Origin: Lucinisca nassula
Taxonomy: Eukaryota; Mollusca; Bivalvia; Lucinida; Lucinidae
Reading direction: 5' to 3'
Length of the DNA stretch: 64,000 bases
Assembly (NCBI GenBank): GCA_963580285.1
Contig: OY757011.1
Coordinates: forward strand, 152,246,745-152,310,744
In this document: piece after piece, positions 34,801-46,959 of the stretch
Layout: each line of letters starts with the position of its first letter
Position numbering within the stretch: the first letter of the stretch is position 1
The notes under the pieces: model-generated
Seen by the model: the letters and a program-made list of their open reading frames with translations, nothing else
What the model was told of the DNA's origin: nothing
The model's database searches: none
Program-made: the position numbers and the translations under genes

Positions 34801-36370
34801 CACCCGTAGGATACCAGGATCAAACCAGAGAGACACTGCTGCACTAGTGGCATAACTGGATCAAACCTAGGAGACCATGCTGCCTCCGCAGGGTACCAGG
34901 ATCAGGCCTGGAAGTGCATGCTTCACCAGAAGGATAACAGGGTCATGCCTGGGATAACTTGCTGCACCAGAAGGATAACTGAGTCATGCCTGGGAGCCAT
35001 GCTGCACCCATAGAATAACAGGGTCAAGCCTGGGAGAGCTTGCTGCTTTCGTAGCATACCAGGATCAGGCCTTGGAGAGCATGCTGCACCAAAAGGGGAC
35101 CAGGATATGGCATTGGAGAGCATTGTTAAACCAGTAGTATAAGCTCCCGCCCATAGGGGCTTGAAGAAATATATGGGCTGCATGATGCTTCCACGCAGAG
35201 CTGAATCCGGCCCGCACACTAGTACTGGTAAACCGCTTAGAGGATCTAAGCCTGTCCAGGAACCGTGGTGCGAGGCGGACCGTCCATGCTAATAAACCCT
35301 ATTGGTTACATTGGGCGACAGGGCTTGAGATGTAATTTCATCTCAATGTCGGGTAAAAGTCCCACAAAATTGGAAGCAACGTCCTCAAAATGACCTTTAC
35401 ATGTTGACGGGGACGTTAAACCTCAGATCAAACAAATCAAACAAAACCAGTAGTATACCTGGATAAAGCCTGGGAGACCAAGTTGCACCCGTAGGATAAC
35501 TGCATCAGGCCTGGAAGAGCTTGTTGCACCCACAGGACACCAGGATAAGGCCAATGAAATCATGCTACCAGTTGGATAAGAGGATCAGGTCTGGGAGAGC
35601 ATGCTGCACCCGTAGGATACCAGTGTCAGTTTTGGGAGAGCATGTTGCAGCAGAATAATAACAGGTTTAGGCCTGGGAGACCGTTTAGCATCCGTAGGAT
35701 ACCAGGAGCAGGCCTAGGAGAGCATGCCACACCCGTATGATACCAGCGTCAAGCCTAAGAGACCATGCTGCACTAGTAGGATACCTGGATTAGGCCTTGG
35801 AGAGCATGCTGCACCCGTAGGATACCAGGAAAAGGCCTGTGAGACCATGCTGCATCAGTAGGATACCAGGACACGGCCAGGGAGAGCATGCTGCACCCTT
35901 AGGATACCAGGATAGGGCCTGTGAGACAGGATACCTGGATCACGCCTGGGAAAGCATGATACACCTGTAGGATACCAAGATCAGGCCTGGAAGAGCATGC
36001 TACACCAGGGTCAAGCCTGAGAATACATGCCAGGTAGACCATGCTGCACCGGTAGGATACCAGGATCAGGCCTGGGAGAGCATGCTACACTCGAAGGATA
36101 CCAGGGTCAAGCCTGAGAGACCATGCTGTACCAGGAGGATACCTGGATCAGGCCTTGGAAAGCAAACTGCCCCCGTAAGATACCTGACTCATGCCACGGA
36201 GACCCTGCTGCATCGGTATGATACCTGGATCAGGCCTGGGAGTGCATGCTGCAACCGTAGGATACCAGGCTCAAGCCTGAGAGACCATGCTGCACCAGAA
36301 GGATACCTTGATCAGGTCTTGGAGAGCATGCTGCATCCATAGGTTACCAGGATCGGGCTTGGGAGACCAT
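31896..36370 (+). repeat. Higher-order satellite block, direct copy 2
   Basis: Second direct copy of the 27150-31895 block. It lacks the 28356 and 30760 family B insertions and carries its own SINE at 35142. Confidence 0.85.
35142..35443 (+). mobile_element. SINE, family A, full length with 14-bp TSD
   Basis: Complete ~302-bp copy with 5' CTCCCGCCCATAGGGGC and tail AAACAAATCAAACA. Flanked by the perfect direct repeat AAACCAGTAGTATA at 35128-35141 and 35444-35457, which is satellite sequence. It is present only in higher-order block 2, so it inserted after that block duplicated. Confidence 0.93.
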
Positions 36371-36599
36371 GCTGCACCAGAAAGATGACAGGATCAGGCA
36401 TGTGAGACCATGCTGCACCCGTAGGATACCAGGATTAGGCCTTGGAGAGCATGCTGCACCAGTAGGATTCAAGAATCAGGCCTGGGAGAGCATGCTTACC
36501 CTGTAGGATACCTGGATCAAGCCTAAGAGACCATGCTGCACAAGTAGTATACCTGGATCGGGTATATTCTGGTGCAGAATGGTCTCACTGGCAAGATCC

Positions 36600-39500
36600 T
36601 GGTATCCTAAGGGTGCAGCATGTTCTCCAAGACCTGATGAAGGTATCCTACTGGTGCAGCATGGTGTCCCAGGCTTGAGCCTGCTATCCTACGGTTGCAG
36701 CATGCACTCCAAGGCACCATACCGGTGCAGCAAGGGTCTCCCAGGCCGGATTCAGGTATCCTACGAAGGCAGTATGCTCTACAAGGCCTGATCCAGGTAT
36801 CCTTCTGGTGCAGCATGGTCCCCCAGGCCTGATCCTGTTATCCTACCGGTGCAGCATGGTCTCCCGGGCATGTTCTTTCAGGCTTGGCCCTGGTGTAGCA
36901 TGCTCTCACAGGCCTTATCCTAGTATCCTAAGGGTGCAGCATGCGCTCCCTGGCCTGGTCCTGGTATCCTACTGGTGCAGCATGGTCTCACAGGCCACAT
37001 CCTGGTATCCTTCGGGTGCAGCATGCTCTCCAAGGCCTGATCCAGGTATCCTATTGGTGCAGCATGGTCTCTCAGGCTTGACCCTTGTATCCTACGGGTG
37101 TAGCATGCTCTCCTAGGCCTGATCCTGGTCTCCTACGGATGCTAAATGGGTCTCCCAGGCCTAAACCTGTTATTATTCTGCTGCAGCATGCTCTCCCAGA
37201 CCTGATCCTCGTATCCTACTGGTGCAGCATAATTTAATAGGCCTTATCCTGGTGTCCTGTGGTTGCAGCATGCTCACCCATGCCTGATGCAGTTATCCTA
37301 CGCGTGCAACATGGTCTACCAGGCTTGATCCAGGTATACTACTGGTTCAGCATGCTCTCCAATGCCATATCCTGGTATGCTACGGGTGCAGCAAGCTCTC
37401 CCAGGCTTGATCCTGTTATTCTACGGGTGCAGCATGACCCCCCAGTCATGACTCAGTTATCCTTTGGGTGCAGCAAGTTATCCCAGGCATGACCCGGTTA
37501 TCCTTCTAGTGAAGCATGCTCTTCCAGGCCTGATCCTGGTACCCTGCAGGTACAGCATGGTCTTCTAGCCATTTTGTGGGAAAGTAACTGTCCTTATGGC
37601 CTTCCTTTGTTTAGGTTTCCATTATGGTCTGGTCGCTTAATGTTTGTATTTCTTTCCCTTTGGTGTCTTTTATGGGTGGAGTAAGTTAATTGTATCAATT
37701 CCTGATCTTTGTTTTACTTCTACTTTGATCCAGTTATCCCAATGGTGCATCATTGTCTCTCTGGCTTGACCCTGGTAACCAACGGGTACAGCATGGACTC
37801 CCAGGCATGATCCTGTTATTCTTTGGTTGAGCATGGTCTCTCAGGCTTGACCATGGTATCCTACGGGTGCAGGAATGTCTCCAAGGCCAGATCCCGGTAT
37901 CCTACGGATGGAGCATGCTCTCCCTGTCCTGATCCAGGGAACCTCCGGGTGCAGCATGGTCTCCAGGCCTGATCCCGGTATCCTACGGGTGCAGCATGCT
38001 CTCCTAGGCCTGGTCCCAGTGTCCTACAGGTGCAGCATGCTCTCTCAGGCCTTATTCAGGTATCCTACAGGTGCAGCATGGTATCCCAGGCCTGACCATC
38101 GAATCCTACGGGTGCAGCATACTCTCCCAGGCCTGATCCTGGTATACTTCGGGGTCAGCATTCTCTCCCAGGCCTGATCCTAAGTATCCCACTGTTGCAG
38201 CATACTCTCCCAGGCCTGATCCTTTTTCCTACGGGTGCAGTGTGCTCTCCCAGGCCTGATGCAGGTATCCTAGTGAGGCAGCATGGTCACCCAAGCCTGA
38301 TCCTTGTATCCTACGGGTGCAGCATGCTCTTCCAGGCTTGATCATAATATACTACGGGTGCAGCATGCTCTCACAGGCCTGGTCCCGGTTTACTGGTGGT
38401 GCAGCACCATCACTTGGGACTGATCCTGGTATCCTACGGAAGCAGCATCTTCTCCCAATCCTGATATCCTTCTGGTGCAGCATACTCTCCCAGGCTTGAT
38501 CTTAGAATACTGCGGTTGCAGCATGCTCTCCAATGTCTGATCGTGGTATCCTACTAGTGCAGCATAGTATCACAGGCCTGATCCTGATGTACTATGGGTG
38601 CAGCATGCTCTCCCAGTCCTGATCCCGGTTTCCTGGTGGTGCAGCATGTTCACCCAGGCCTAATCCTGGTATCCTTCGGGAGCAGCATCTTCTCCCAATC
38701 CTGATCCTGTTATCCTTCTAGTGCAGCATGCCCTCCCAGGCTTGATCTTAGTATACTACGGTTGCAGCATGCTCTCCAAGGTCTGATCGTGGTATCCTAC
38801 TAGTGCAGCATAGTATCACCGGCCTGATCCTGCTGTACTATGGGTGCATAATGCTGTCACAGCCCTGGTGCTGGTATCCTTAGGGTGCAGCATGGTCTCG
38901 CAGGCCTGATCCAGGTATCCTACTGGTGCAACATGGCCTCTCAGGCTTGTCACTGGTATCCTACTGGTGCAACATGCTCTCCCTTGCGAAATCCTGGTAT
39001 CCTACGGGGTCAGCATGCTCTCACAGTTTTGACCTACGGGTGCAGCATGGTCCCCTAGGCATGATCCAGGTATTCTACTGGTGCGGCATCACCTCTCACT
39101 CTTGGCCCTGTTATCCTACGGGTGCAGCATGCTACCCAAGCCAGATCCTGATATCCTACGGGTGCAGCAGGCTCTCTCAGGCTTGATCCTGGCGTCCTTC
39201 TGGTGCCGCATGGTCTCCCACCTGATCCTGGTATCCTACGTGTGCAACATGGTCTCTCTGGCTTGACCCTGGAATCCTACGGGTGCATCATGCTCTCCCA
39301 CGCTTGATTCTGGTATCTTACCGGCGCAGCATGCTTTACATATCCTGATCCGATATCCCCAAGATGCAGCATGCTCCCACACAGACCTGATCCTATTATC
39401 CACAAGGTGTAGCATGGCATCTCGGGCCTGATCCTGTTATCCTACTGGTGCAGCATGGTATACCAGGCCTAATGTTGGTATCCTTCCGGTGCAGCATGCT

Positions 39501-40720
39501 CTCTCAGCTAATCCAGGTATCCAACCAGGGGCAGCATTGTCTCTCAGGCTTGGGTCTCTTATCCTACGGCTGCAACATACTCTCACAGGCCTGATCCAGG
39601 CATCATACCATTGCAGCATGGTGTCCAAATCATACGACTGCAGCATCCTCTCCCAGGCCTGACCAAGGTATCCTAGTGGCGCGACATGGTCTCTCAGGCT
39701 TGACCCTTGTATCCTACGGGTGAGACATGCTCTCACTTGCGTGATCCTGGTATCCTACGGGTGCAGCATTGTCTCCCAGTCATGGTCTCTCAGGCTTGAC
39801 CCCTGTATCCTACTGGAGCAACGTGCTCTCTAGGGCCTGATCCTGGTATCTTACTGGTGCAGCATGCACTCCCAGGCCTGATCCTGGTATTCCATGGCTG
39901 CAGCATGGTCTCTCAGGCTTGACCCTGGTATCTTACGGGTGTAGCATGCTCTCCCAGGCCTGATACTGACATCGTACGGGTGCAGGATGGTGTTCCAGGC
40001 CTGATCCTGTTATCCTCATGGTGCAACATAGTCCCGCAGGTTTTACAGGTAACCTACGGTGCAGCACGCTCTACCAGGCCTGATCAAGGTATCCTACTGG
40101 TGCCGAATGGTCTCCCAGGCTTGAGCTTGGTATCCTAGGGTAGCAACCAGGCCTGATCCTGCTATCCCACGGGTGAAGCATGGTCTCCCAAGCCTGATCC
40201 AGGTATCCTTCGGATGTAGCATGCTCTCAAAGGCCTGATTCAGGTATCCTTATGGTGCAGCATGGTCCCTCAGGCTTGAACCTGGTATCCTACTGGTGCA
40301 GCATGGTCTCTCAGGCTTGAGCCTGGTATCCTACCGGTGCAGCATGATATCCCAAGCCTGATCCAAGTATCATACCGGTGCAGCATGCTCTCCAAAGCCT
40401 GATCCAGGTATCCTACGGGTGCAGCATGCTCTCCGAGACCTGGTCAATGTATCCTACTGATGCAGCATGGTCTCGCAGGCTTGAGCCTGGTATCCTACGG
40501 TTGCAGCATGCTCTCCCAGGCCAGGTCTAGGTATCATACCGGTGCAGCATGGTCTCCCAGGCCTGATCCAGGTAAACAGGCATGGGTTCTCCCTGGCCTG
40601 ATCCTGGTATCCTACGGGTAGAACATGGTCTCCCATGCCTAATCATGTTCTGCTGCATCATGCCGGGTCCTAGTATCCTACTGGTGCAGCATGGTCTCCA
40701 ATGTTTTACCCTGATATCCT
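36600..40720 (-). repeat. Higher-order satellite block, inverted copy 3
   Basis: Mirror copy of the ~4.7-kb block. The GAGAACCCATGCCTG variant appears as CAGGCATGGGTTCTC at about 40577. The GATATCGGAT landmark appears as ATCCGATATCCCC at about 39347, without the family B insertion. Confidence 0.8.
37555..37732 (+). mobile_element. Family C repeat inserted in satellite
   Basis: Non-satellite segment from AGCCATTTTGTGGGAAAGT to TTTTACTTCTACTT. It closely matches the reverse complement of 51374-51545 and more distantly 540-727. Confidence 0.85.
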
Positions 40721-43700
40721 TCGGGTGCAGCATGGTCTCCCAGGCCTGATCATCGAAACCTTTGGGTGCCTAATGCTCTCCCAGGCCTGATCCTGCTATT
40801 TTACTGGAACAGTATGGTTTCTCATGCTTGATCCTAGTATTCTACGGGTGCAGCATGCTTTCCCGAGCCTAATCCCTGTATCCTACTAGTGCAGCATGAT
40901 TTCACAGGCTTGACCCTGGAATCTTACTGGTGCAGAATGCTCATACAGGCGTGATCCGGTCTAATACGGGTAGGGGAGGCTCTTCCAGGCTTGACCCTGT
41001 TATACTACGGGTGCATCGTGGTCCCTCAGGCATGACCAAGTTATCCTTCTGGTGCAGTAAGGTATCGCATGCATGACCCTGTTATCTTTCTGGTGCAGCA
41101 TGCTCTCCAATGCCTGGTCCTGATATCCTACGGGTGCAGCATCGTCTACCAGGCCTGATCTTGTAAACCTACTAGTGCAGCATGGTCTCTCAGGCTTGAC
41201 CCTGGTATCCCACTGGTGCAGCATGCTCTCCCAGGCCTGATCCTGATATCCTACTGGTGCAGCATGGTATAACATGCTTGACCCTAGTATCCATGGTGTG
41301 TAACAGGCTCTCCTAGCATGGTCCCTCGGGCTTGACCCTGGTATCCAACGGGTGCAGCGTGCTCTTCTACGGGTGCTGCAAGCTCTCACAGGCATAATCA
41401 ACTGGTTAAACATGGTCTCTCAGGCTTAACATTGGTATCCTACTGGTGCAGCATACTCCCCCAGACCTGAACAAGGTATCATCCTAGTGCAGCATGTTCT
41501 CCCAGGCCTGATGCTGTTATACTACTGGAGGAGCACGATCTCCCAGGCCTGATCCTGGTATCCTATTGATGCAACATGCTCTTCCAGTAACAATCCTGGT
41601 AACCTACGGGTGCAGCATTCTCCCCCAGACCTGATCAAGGTATCCTACTCGTTCAGCATGGTCCTAAGTCTGATGCAGATATCCTACGGGGGCAGGTTTC
41701 TCTCCCAGGCCTGATCCTGGCATCCTACTGGTGCAGGATGTTCTCCCAGGCCTTATATGGGAATCCTTCTGGTGCAGCATGGTCTCCCAGGACTGATCCT
41801 GGTATCCCACTGGTGCAGCATTGTCTCCAGATGCCTGATCCTGGTACCCTGCGGGTGCAGCATGGTCTCCAAGGCCTAATCCTGGTATCCTACGGGTGCA
41901 TAATGCTCTCCAAAGCCTAAGCCTGGTATCCGACTGATGCAGCATGTATTGCGGATGCAACATGCTCACATAGCTTGATACATGTATCCTATTGAGGCAG
42001 AATGTTCTCCGAGGCCTGAGCCAGGTATACTTCTGGTGCAGCATGCTCTCCAATGCCATATCATGGTATCCTACTGGCACAGCATGCTCTGCCAGGCCTG
42101 ATCCTGGTATCCTACGGGTGCACTAATCTCTCACAGGCTTCACCTTGTTATCCTACTGGTGCAGCATGGTCCCCGAGACATGACCCAGCTATACTTCTGG
42201 TGCAGCAAGGTATCACAGGCATGACCCTGTAATCCTTCTGGTGGAGCATGCTCTTCCACGCCTAATCCTGGTATCCTACGGCTGCAGCATTGCCTCCCAG
42301 GCCTGATCCAGGTATCTCACTGGTGCAGCATTGTCTCTTATGCCTGCGGGTGCAGCATGGTCTCCCAGGCCTGATCCAGGAATCCTAGGGGTGCAGCATG
42401 GTCTCCCAGGCATGATCCCGTTATCCTACTGGTGCTGCATGCTCTCGCAGGCATGGCCTCCAAGGCCTAATCCAGGTATCCCTCTGGTGATGCATTGTCT
42501 CCCATGCTTGACCCTTGTTTTTCTACGGGTGCAGCATGGTCTCCCAGGCCTGAGTCAAGTCTCCTACGGGTGCAGCATGCTCTCGCAGGCCTGATCCAGG
42601 TATGCTACTGATGCAGCATGGTCTCTAAGTCTTGATACTGGTATCCTACGGGTGCAGCATGGTCTCCCAATCCGGATCCTATTATCATTCTGGTGCAGCA
42701 TGCCTGATCCTGGAATCCTTCAGGTGCAGCTTCGTCCCCAGACCGGATTTTGGAAACCCACTGGCCTGATCCTTGTATCCTAATGGTGCAGCATGCTCTC
42801 CGAGGCCTGATCCTGGTATCCTACTGGTGCAGCATGTTCTCTGAGGCTTAACACTTGTATTCTACGGCTGCAGCATGCTGTCCTAGGCCTTATCCTGGTA
42901 TCCTTGTTCTACCAGGCCTAATCCAGGTATTCTTATGCTTGACCCTGGTATCCTACGGGTGCAGCACGCTCTCTGATGCCTGGTCCTACGGCTGCAGCAT
43001 GGTCACCCAATCCTGATCCTGTTATCCCTCTGGTGCAGCATGCTCTCAAAGGCTTGATCATGGTATCCCACTGGTGCAGCATGCTCTCCCATGCCTGAAC
43101 CTGATACCCTACGGGTGCAGCATGTTCTCCCAGGCCTGATCCAGGTATCCAACTCGTGCCTGATGGTCACCCCGGCCTGATCCTGGTATCCTAAGGGTGC
43201 AACATGATCTCCAAGGCTTGATCCTGGTATCCTTCTGGTGCACATGCTCTCCAAGGCCTGATCCTCGTATACTACTAGTGTGCAGTGTGTAGGGTGCAGG
43301 ATGCTCTCATAGGACTGATGCAGGTATCCTACGGGTGCAACATGGTCTCCCAGGCCTGGCTAGGTATCCTACTGGTGCAGCATGGCATCTAAGGCTTGAA
43401 ACTGGTATCCCACGGGTGCAGTATGCTCTCCCAGGTCAGATCCTGGTATCCTACGAGTGTAGCATGCTCTCCTAGGCTTGACCCTAGTATACTACGCGTG
43501 CAGCATGGTATCCCATACCTGTTCCTGGTATCCTACGGGTGCAGCATGATCCCCCAGGCCTGACCCAGGTATCCCACTGGTGCAGCATGCTCTACTAGGC
43601 CTGATCATTGTATCCTACTGGTGCAGCATTTTGTCTCAGGCTTGACGCTGGTATCCTACGGGTTCAGCATGCCCTCTCAGGCTGATTCTGGTATCTTACG

Positions 43701-44740
43701 GGTGCAGCATGCTCTCCCGAGCCCGACCCAGGTATCCTACTAGTGCAGCATGGTCTCTCAGGCTTGACCCAGGTATCTAACTGGTGCAGCATGCTCACCC
43801 AGGCCTTGTCCCGGTATAATACGGGTGTAGTATGCTCTCCCAAGCTTGACCCTGTCATCCTACGGGTGCTTCATTGTCCTCCAGGTATGTCCCAGTTATC
43901 CTTCTGGTGCAACAAGGTATCCAAGGCGTGACCCTATTATCCTTCTGGTGCAGCATGCTCTCCCAGGCCTTGATCTTGGTATCCTACAGGTGCAGCTATG
44001 TCCCCAGACTGGTTTTTCGAATCCCATTGGCCGTCCTTGTATCCTAAGGGTGCAGCATGCTATCCCAGGCCTGATCTTGGTATCCTACTGGTGCAGCATG
44101 TTCTCTCAGGCTTTACATTTGTATACTACGGCTGCAGCATGATGACCCAGGCCTGATCCTGGTATCCTTGTTCTCTCATGCCTAATCCAGGTATTCTATT
44201 CGTTAACCATGGTCTCCCAGGCCTGATCCAGGTATCCTCCAGGTGTAGCCTAGTCTCCCATGCCTGATCCTGGTATCCTACTGGTGCAGCACGGTCTCCC
44301 AGGCCTGATCCTGGTATCCTCTGGGTGCAACATGATCTCCCAGGCCTGATTCCGGTGTCCTACGGTTGCAGCATTATTTTCTATGCCTGGTCATCTTTTC
44401 CTGCTGATACAGCATGGTCCCTAGCCTGATGCAGATATCCCACGGTTGCAGGGTGCGGTCCCAGGCCTGATCCTGGCATCCTAATGGTGCAGCATGCTCT
44501 CCCAGGCCTGATCCAGGTATCCTACTGGTGCAGCATGGTAACTCAGGCCTGATCCTGGTATCCAAATGGTGCAGCATTGTCTCCAGAGGCCTGGCCCTGG
44601 TATATTACTGGTGCAGCAGGGTCTCCCAGGCCTGATCCTTGTGTCCTACGGGTCAAGCATGCTCTCCCAGGCCTGATCCAGGTATCATACTGGTGCAGCA
44701 TGGTCACTCAGGCCCGATCCTGTAATCCAAATGGTGCAGC

Positions 44741-44745
<5 letters not shown>

Positions 44746-44787
<42 letters not shown>

Positions 44788-45105
44788 TCGGGTTTAACGT
44801 CGCTTTCAACAATTTTTCAGTCATATCACGACGGTGTCTGGTTGCGACAGGGAGCTCAATGCTCACTTTTATAGTGCTGCCTCACTGAAGTATCATGTCC
44901 CAGACACATTACATGATACCACACCCAGTCACATTATCCTGACACTGGGTCAACCAGTCCTAGCTCTACCCCGTAAATCTGAGTGCCAAGCGAGGAGCAG
45001 CTAGTACCATTTTAACGACTTTGGTATGTCGCGGCCCGGGGTCGAACCCGTGACCTCCCGTTGCCCGGAGCGGACATTCTACCAACTGAGCTATCGGGGC
45101 CGGTA
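44746..45105 (-). mobile_element. tRNA-derived SINE with (CA)n tail and 13-bp TSD
   Basis: Read on the minus strand: a tRNA-like head with TAGCTCAGTTGG (A box) and GGTTCGACCCC (B box) near 45030-45100. A ~230-bp body and a 3' end TTAAACCCGAATTC follow, then a (CA)n tail seen as (TG)n at 44742-44784. Satellite sequence GGTGCAGCATTGT is duplicated at 44733-44745 and 45106-45118. Confidence 0.92.
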
Positions 45106-45452
45106 GGTGCAGCATTGTCTCAGAGCCCTGGTCCTGGTATATTACTGGTGCAGCAGGGTCTCCCAGGCCTTATCCTTGTGTCCTACGGGTGCAGCATGCT
45201 CTCCCAGGCCTAAACCAGGTATCATCGGGTGCCCATGGTCTCCCCGGCCTGATATTGGTATCCTACGGGTGTAGCATACTCTTCCAGGCCTAATCCAGGT
45301 ATCCTACGGGTGCAGCATGGTCCCCCAGGCCTGATCCTGGCATCCTACTAGTGCAGGATGGTCTCCCAGGTCTAATCCAGGTATACTATTGGTGCAGCAT
45401 GGTCTCCCAGGCCTGATCCTGGTATTCTACTGGTGCAGCATGGACTCCCATA

Positions 45453-46150
45453 ATAGCAGATTAAATATTTAATACAGAATCTGTTTTGGGCAGAAATATG
45501 CGAAGCACCACAGAGTATTTTTGAGTATGACTTTTATATCAACGAGTGAAATGGAAAATATTTAAAGTTCATGAGTGCACGAATCGGCTATAAACATTTT
45601 ATTTTTTTATTTCACATGGTGAGTAAAGGATCATACCAAAGGACAAAGGACAAAAATAACTTGTTTTGATTATATGAAACCTCATACCCCCGTAACATTA
45701 GGGCGCGATACGTTCTATTTAACACCGCTAGTTTGATGTAACGTCACCTATTTAAATGACGTCAAGAAGTGACGTTACCAGGATGTACAGCGTCAAAAAA
45801 ATACTATAATTTTTGCAAGATTAGCATTTCAGCCGGCAAATATCTAGATTTATCATAGAACGTCGCGCGGTTATTTCGTTGATAACGTCATGCCATATAG
45901 TAAATACATGGTTAGTATCTTTAATAATAGAATATAATCGGTGAGCCTTAGACAATTTTATAGGGGTGAGCTTTAGCGAGCCCCTATAAAATTGTCACGG
46001 CGAATCGATTTTATTTTACTATTAAAGACACTGATCATGTATTTAGTTTATATCGCAGTTCAAAACAATCAAGGGATTTTGCAATAAAGTAGTAAATCTA
46101 GGCAGAAAATACAGCAGAAAGTGTTGCATGTTGATGACATTCAGTGCCAT
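45453..46150 (-). repeat. Right terminal inverted repeat (~700 bp)
   Basis: Inverted partner of 15503-16203, ending in GACATTCAGTGCCAT. A T/A-rich insertion and scattered substitutions distinguish it from the left copy, which argues against an assembly mirror artefact. Confidence 0.9.
45900..46045. repeat. Palindrome within right TIR
   Basis: Imperfect ~146-bp palindrome with core GACAATTTTATAGGGGTGAG and CCCCTATAAAATTGTC. It is the homologue of 15610-15756 in inverted position. Confidence 0.9.
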
Positions 46151-46222
46151 GGCGCGCACACGTAGGATAACGTGACGTAAACGAGTGCAAAGTTTCGCAC
46201 GTTACCACACCACAAAGACATT

Positions 46223-46439
46223 TTTTTTTTGGTTTTGGTTTTACGGCCCTTTCAAGATTATTTCACTCATATCGAGCCGACCGTTAATCAGAGGTGGGCG
46301 AAAACCGGAGTACCAAGAGAAAAACCACCTGACCTTCCGTTGCAGAACTTGGCGTCTCACATGTGACCCGAGCGAGGCTCGAACCACAGCGGTGAGAGAT
46401 CTAATGATCAAGAGTCAGCGCTCTTAACCACTAGGCCCT
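46223..46439 (-). mobile_element. tRNA-derived SINE with 13-bp TSD
   Basis: On the minus strand the head has TAGTGGTTAAGAGC (A box) and GGTTCGAGCC (B box) near 46375-46435, and the tail is A-rich (T-run at 46223 on +). The direct repeat CCACAAAGACATT flanks it at 46210-46222 and 46440-46452. Confidence 0.92.
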
Positions 46440-46453
46440 CCACAAAGACATTG

Positions 46454-46959
46454 GAAACAACATGGGCGCTCGACTAAAAGTTTCACAGCGCCTTACATTC
46501 TGTATGAAAATCTGCGAATGAAAAGTTTATTTTAACTTTGGAAATTATTTTCGAGGTTGAGGCTCAACTGCAGTAGCAGTGCGCAGTTATTCCAACAGGC
46601 CATTCAAACCAGGAAAGTCAGAGAAAGTAAGAATTTAGCTGAAATTTCTGAAAATCTGTTCAAATAAATATTGCAAAGTCTATCTACCTATCTTCTTATA
46701 CTGAGTCGGTCATATCTGGCCAGGTTCATTGTTTTCCCATGTATAAAAGGTTGCATGTTATTGTTTGCACTTGTAAATTAGTGACTGAAAAATAGGTCCG
46801 GTCTATAAACGTCACTAGACGTATTATAGGTCAGTAGAAGGTATTATAGGTCCGTGCAGTTATTCGACCCCCCTTTATTAGGTTACTGGAATACCTGATT
46901 GCGGTATTGCGCACTGGATCGCTAACCTGATCCATAGAGTAACAAGTGGGCCCCATGGA
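46454..46959. other. Non-coding interval
   Basis: No gene or repeat family recognised. Short GTC..TATTATAGGTC motifs repeat near 46800-46850. Confidence 0.5.

Larger units (their letters stand above)
24006..36555 (+). repeat. 41-bp minisatellite, left block 2
   Basis: Continuation of the same array in the same orientation after the LINE. Interrupted by family B repeats at 24611, 28356 and 30760 and by a SINE at 35142. Contains two direct copies of a ~4.7-kb higher-order block. Orientation switches abruptly at 36555-36560 (TGGATCGGGTATATTCTGG). Confidence 0.95.
36560..45452 (-). repeat. 41-bp minisatellite, inverted right block
   Basis: Same unit as on the left, now reading GGTATCCTAC, GGGTGCAGCATG, CTCTCCCAGGCC on the + strand. 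Interrupted by a family C repeat at 37555 and a SINE at 44746. Landmarks run in mirror order to the left arm. Confidence 0.95.
15503..46150. mobile_element. ~30.6-kb giant imperfect inverted-repeat element
   Basis: The outer ends are inverted copies of about 700 bp. The interior is 41-bp satellite that changes orientation at ~36.56 kb. Pairs of distinctive landmarks match in inverted orientation from the ends inward: 15503 with 46150, 16400 with ~45345, 17065 with ~44030, 17940 with ~43250, 18780 with ~42122, 19275 with ~41565, and 36310 with 36641. The implied centre is near 36.48 kb. The left arm is longer because of a LINE insertion and an extra ~4.7-kb block. No transposase or other gene of its own is visible. 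Either a foldback-type transposon swollen by satellite or a palindromic duplication of a ~10-kb segment would explain it. No convincing target-site duplication is seen. Confidence 0.8.

Noticed and set aside
16199..44142. Dozens of 60-138 codon open frames within the 41-bp satellite, on both strands, with recurring PGLILVSYGCSM-type peptides
   Set aside because: The unit is 41 bp, so frames rotate and repeat every 123 bp. The peptides are translations of the repeat, end at the TGA in CCTGATCC-type sites, and have no start or splice context.
16256..45452. CRISPR-like array
   Set aside because: There are no unique spacers; the whole 41-bp unit repeats with gradual divergence, and the surrounding sequence is eukaryotic repeat DNA.
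15494..46160. Target-site duplication for the giant element
   Set aside because: Left CGGCACTGA and right GGCGCGCAC do not match; a doubled GGCACTGAAT at the left end is internal to the end sequence.
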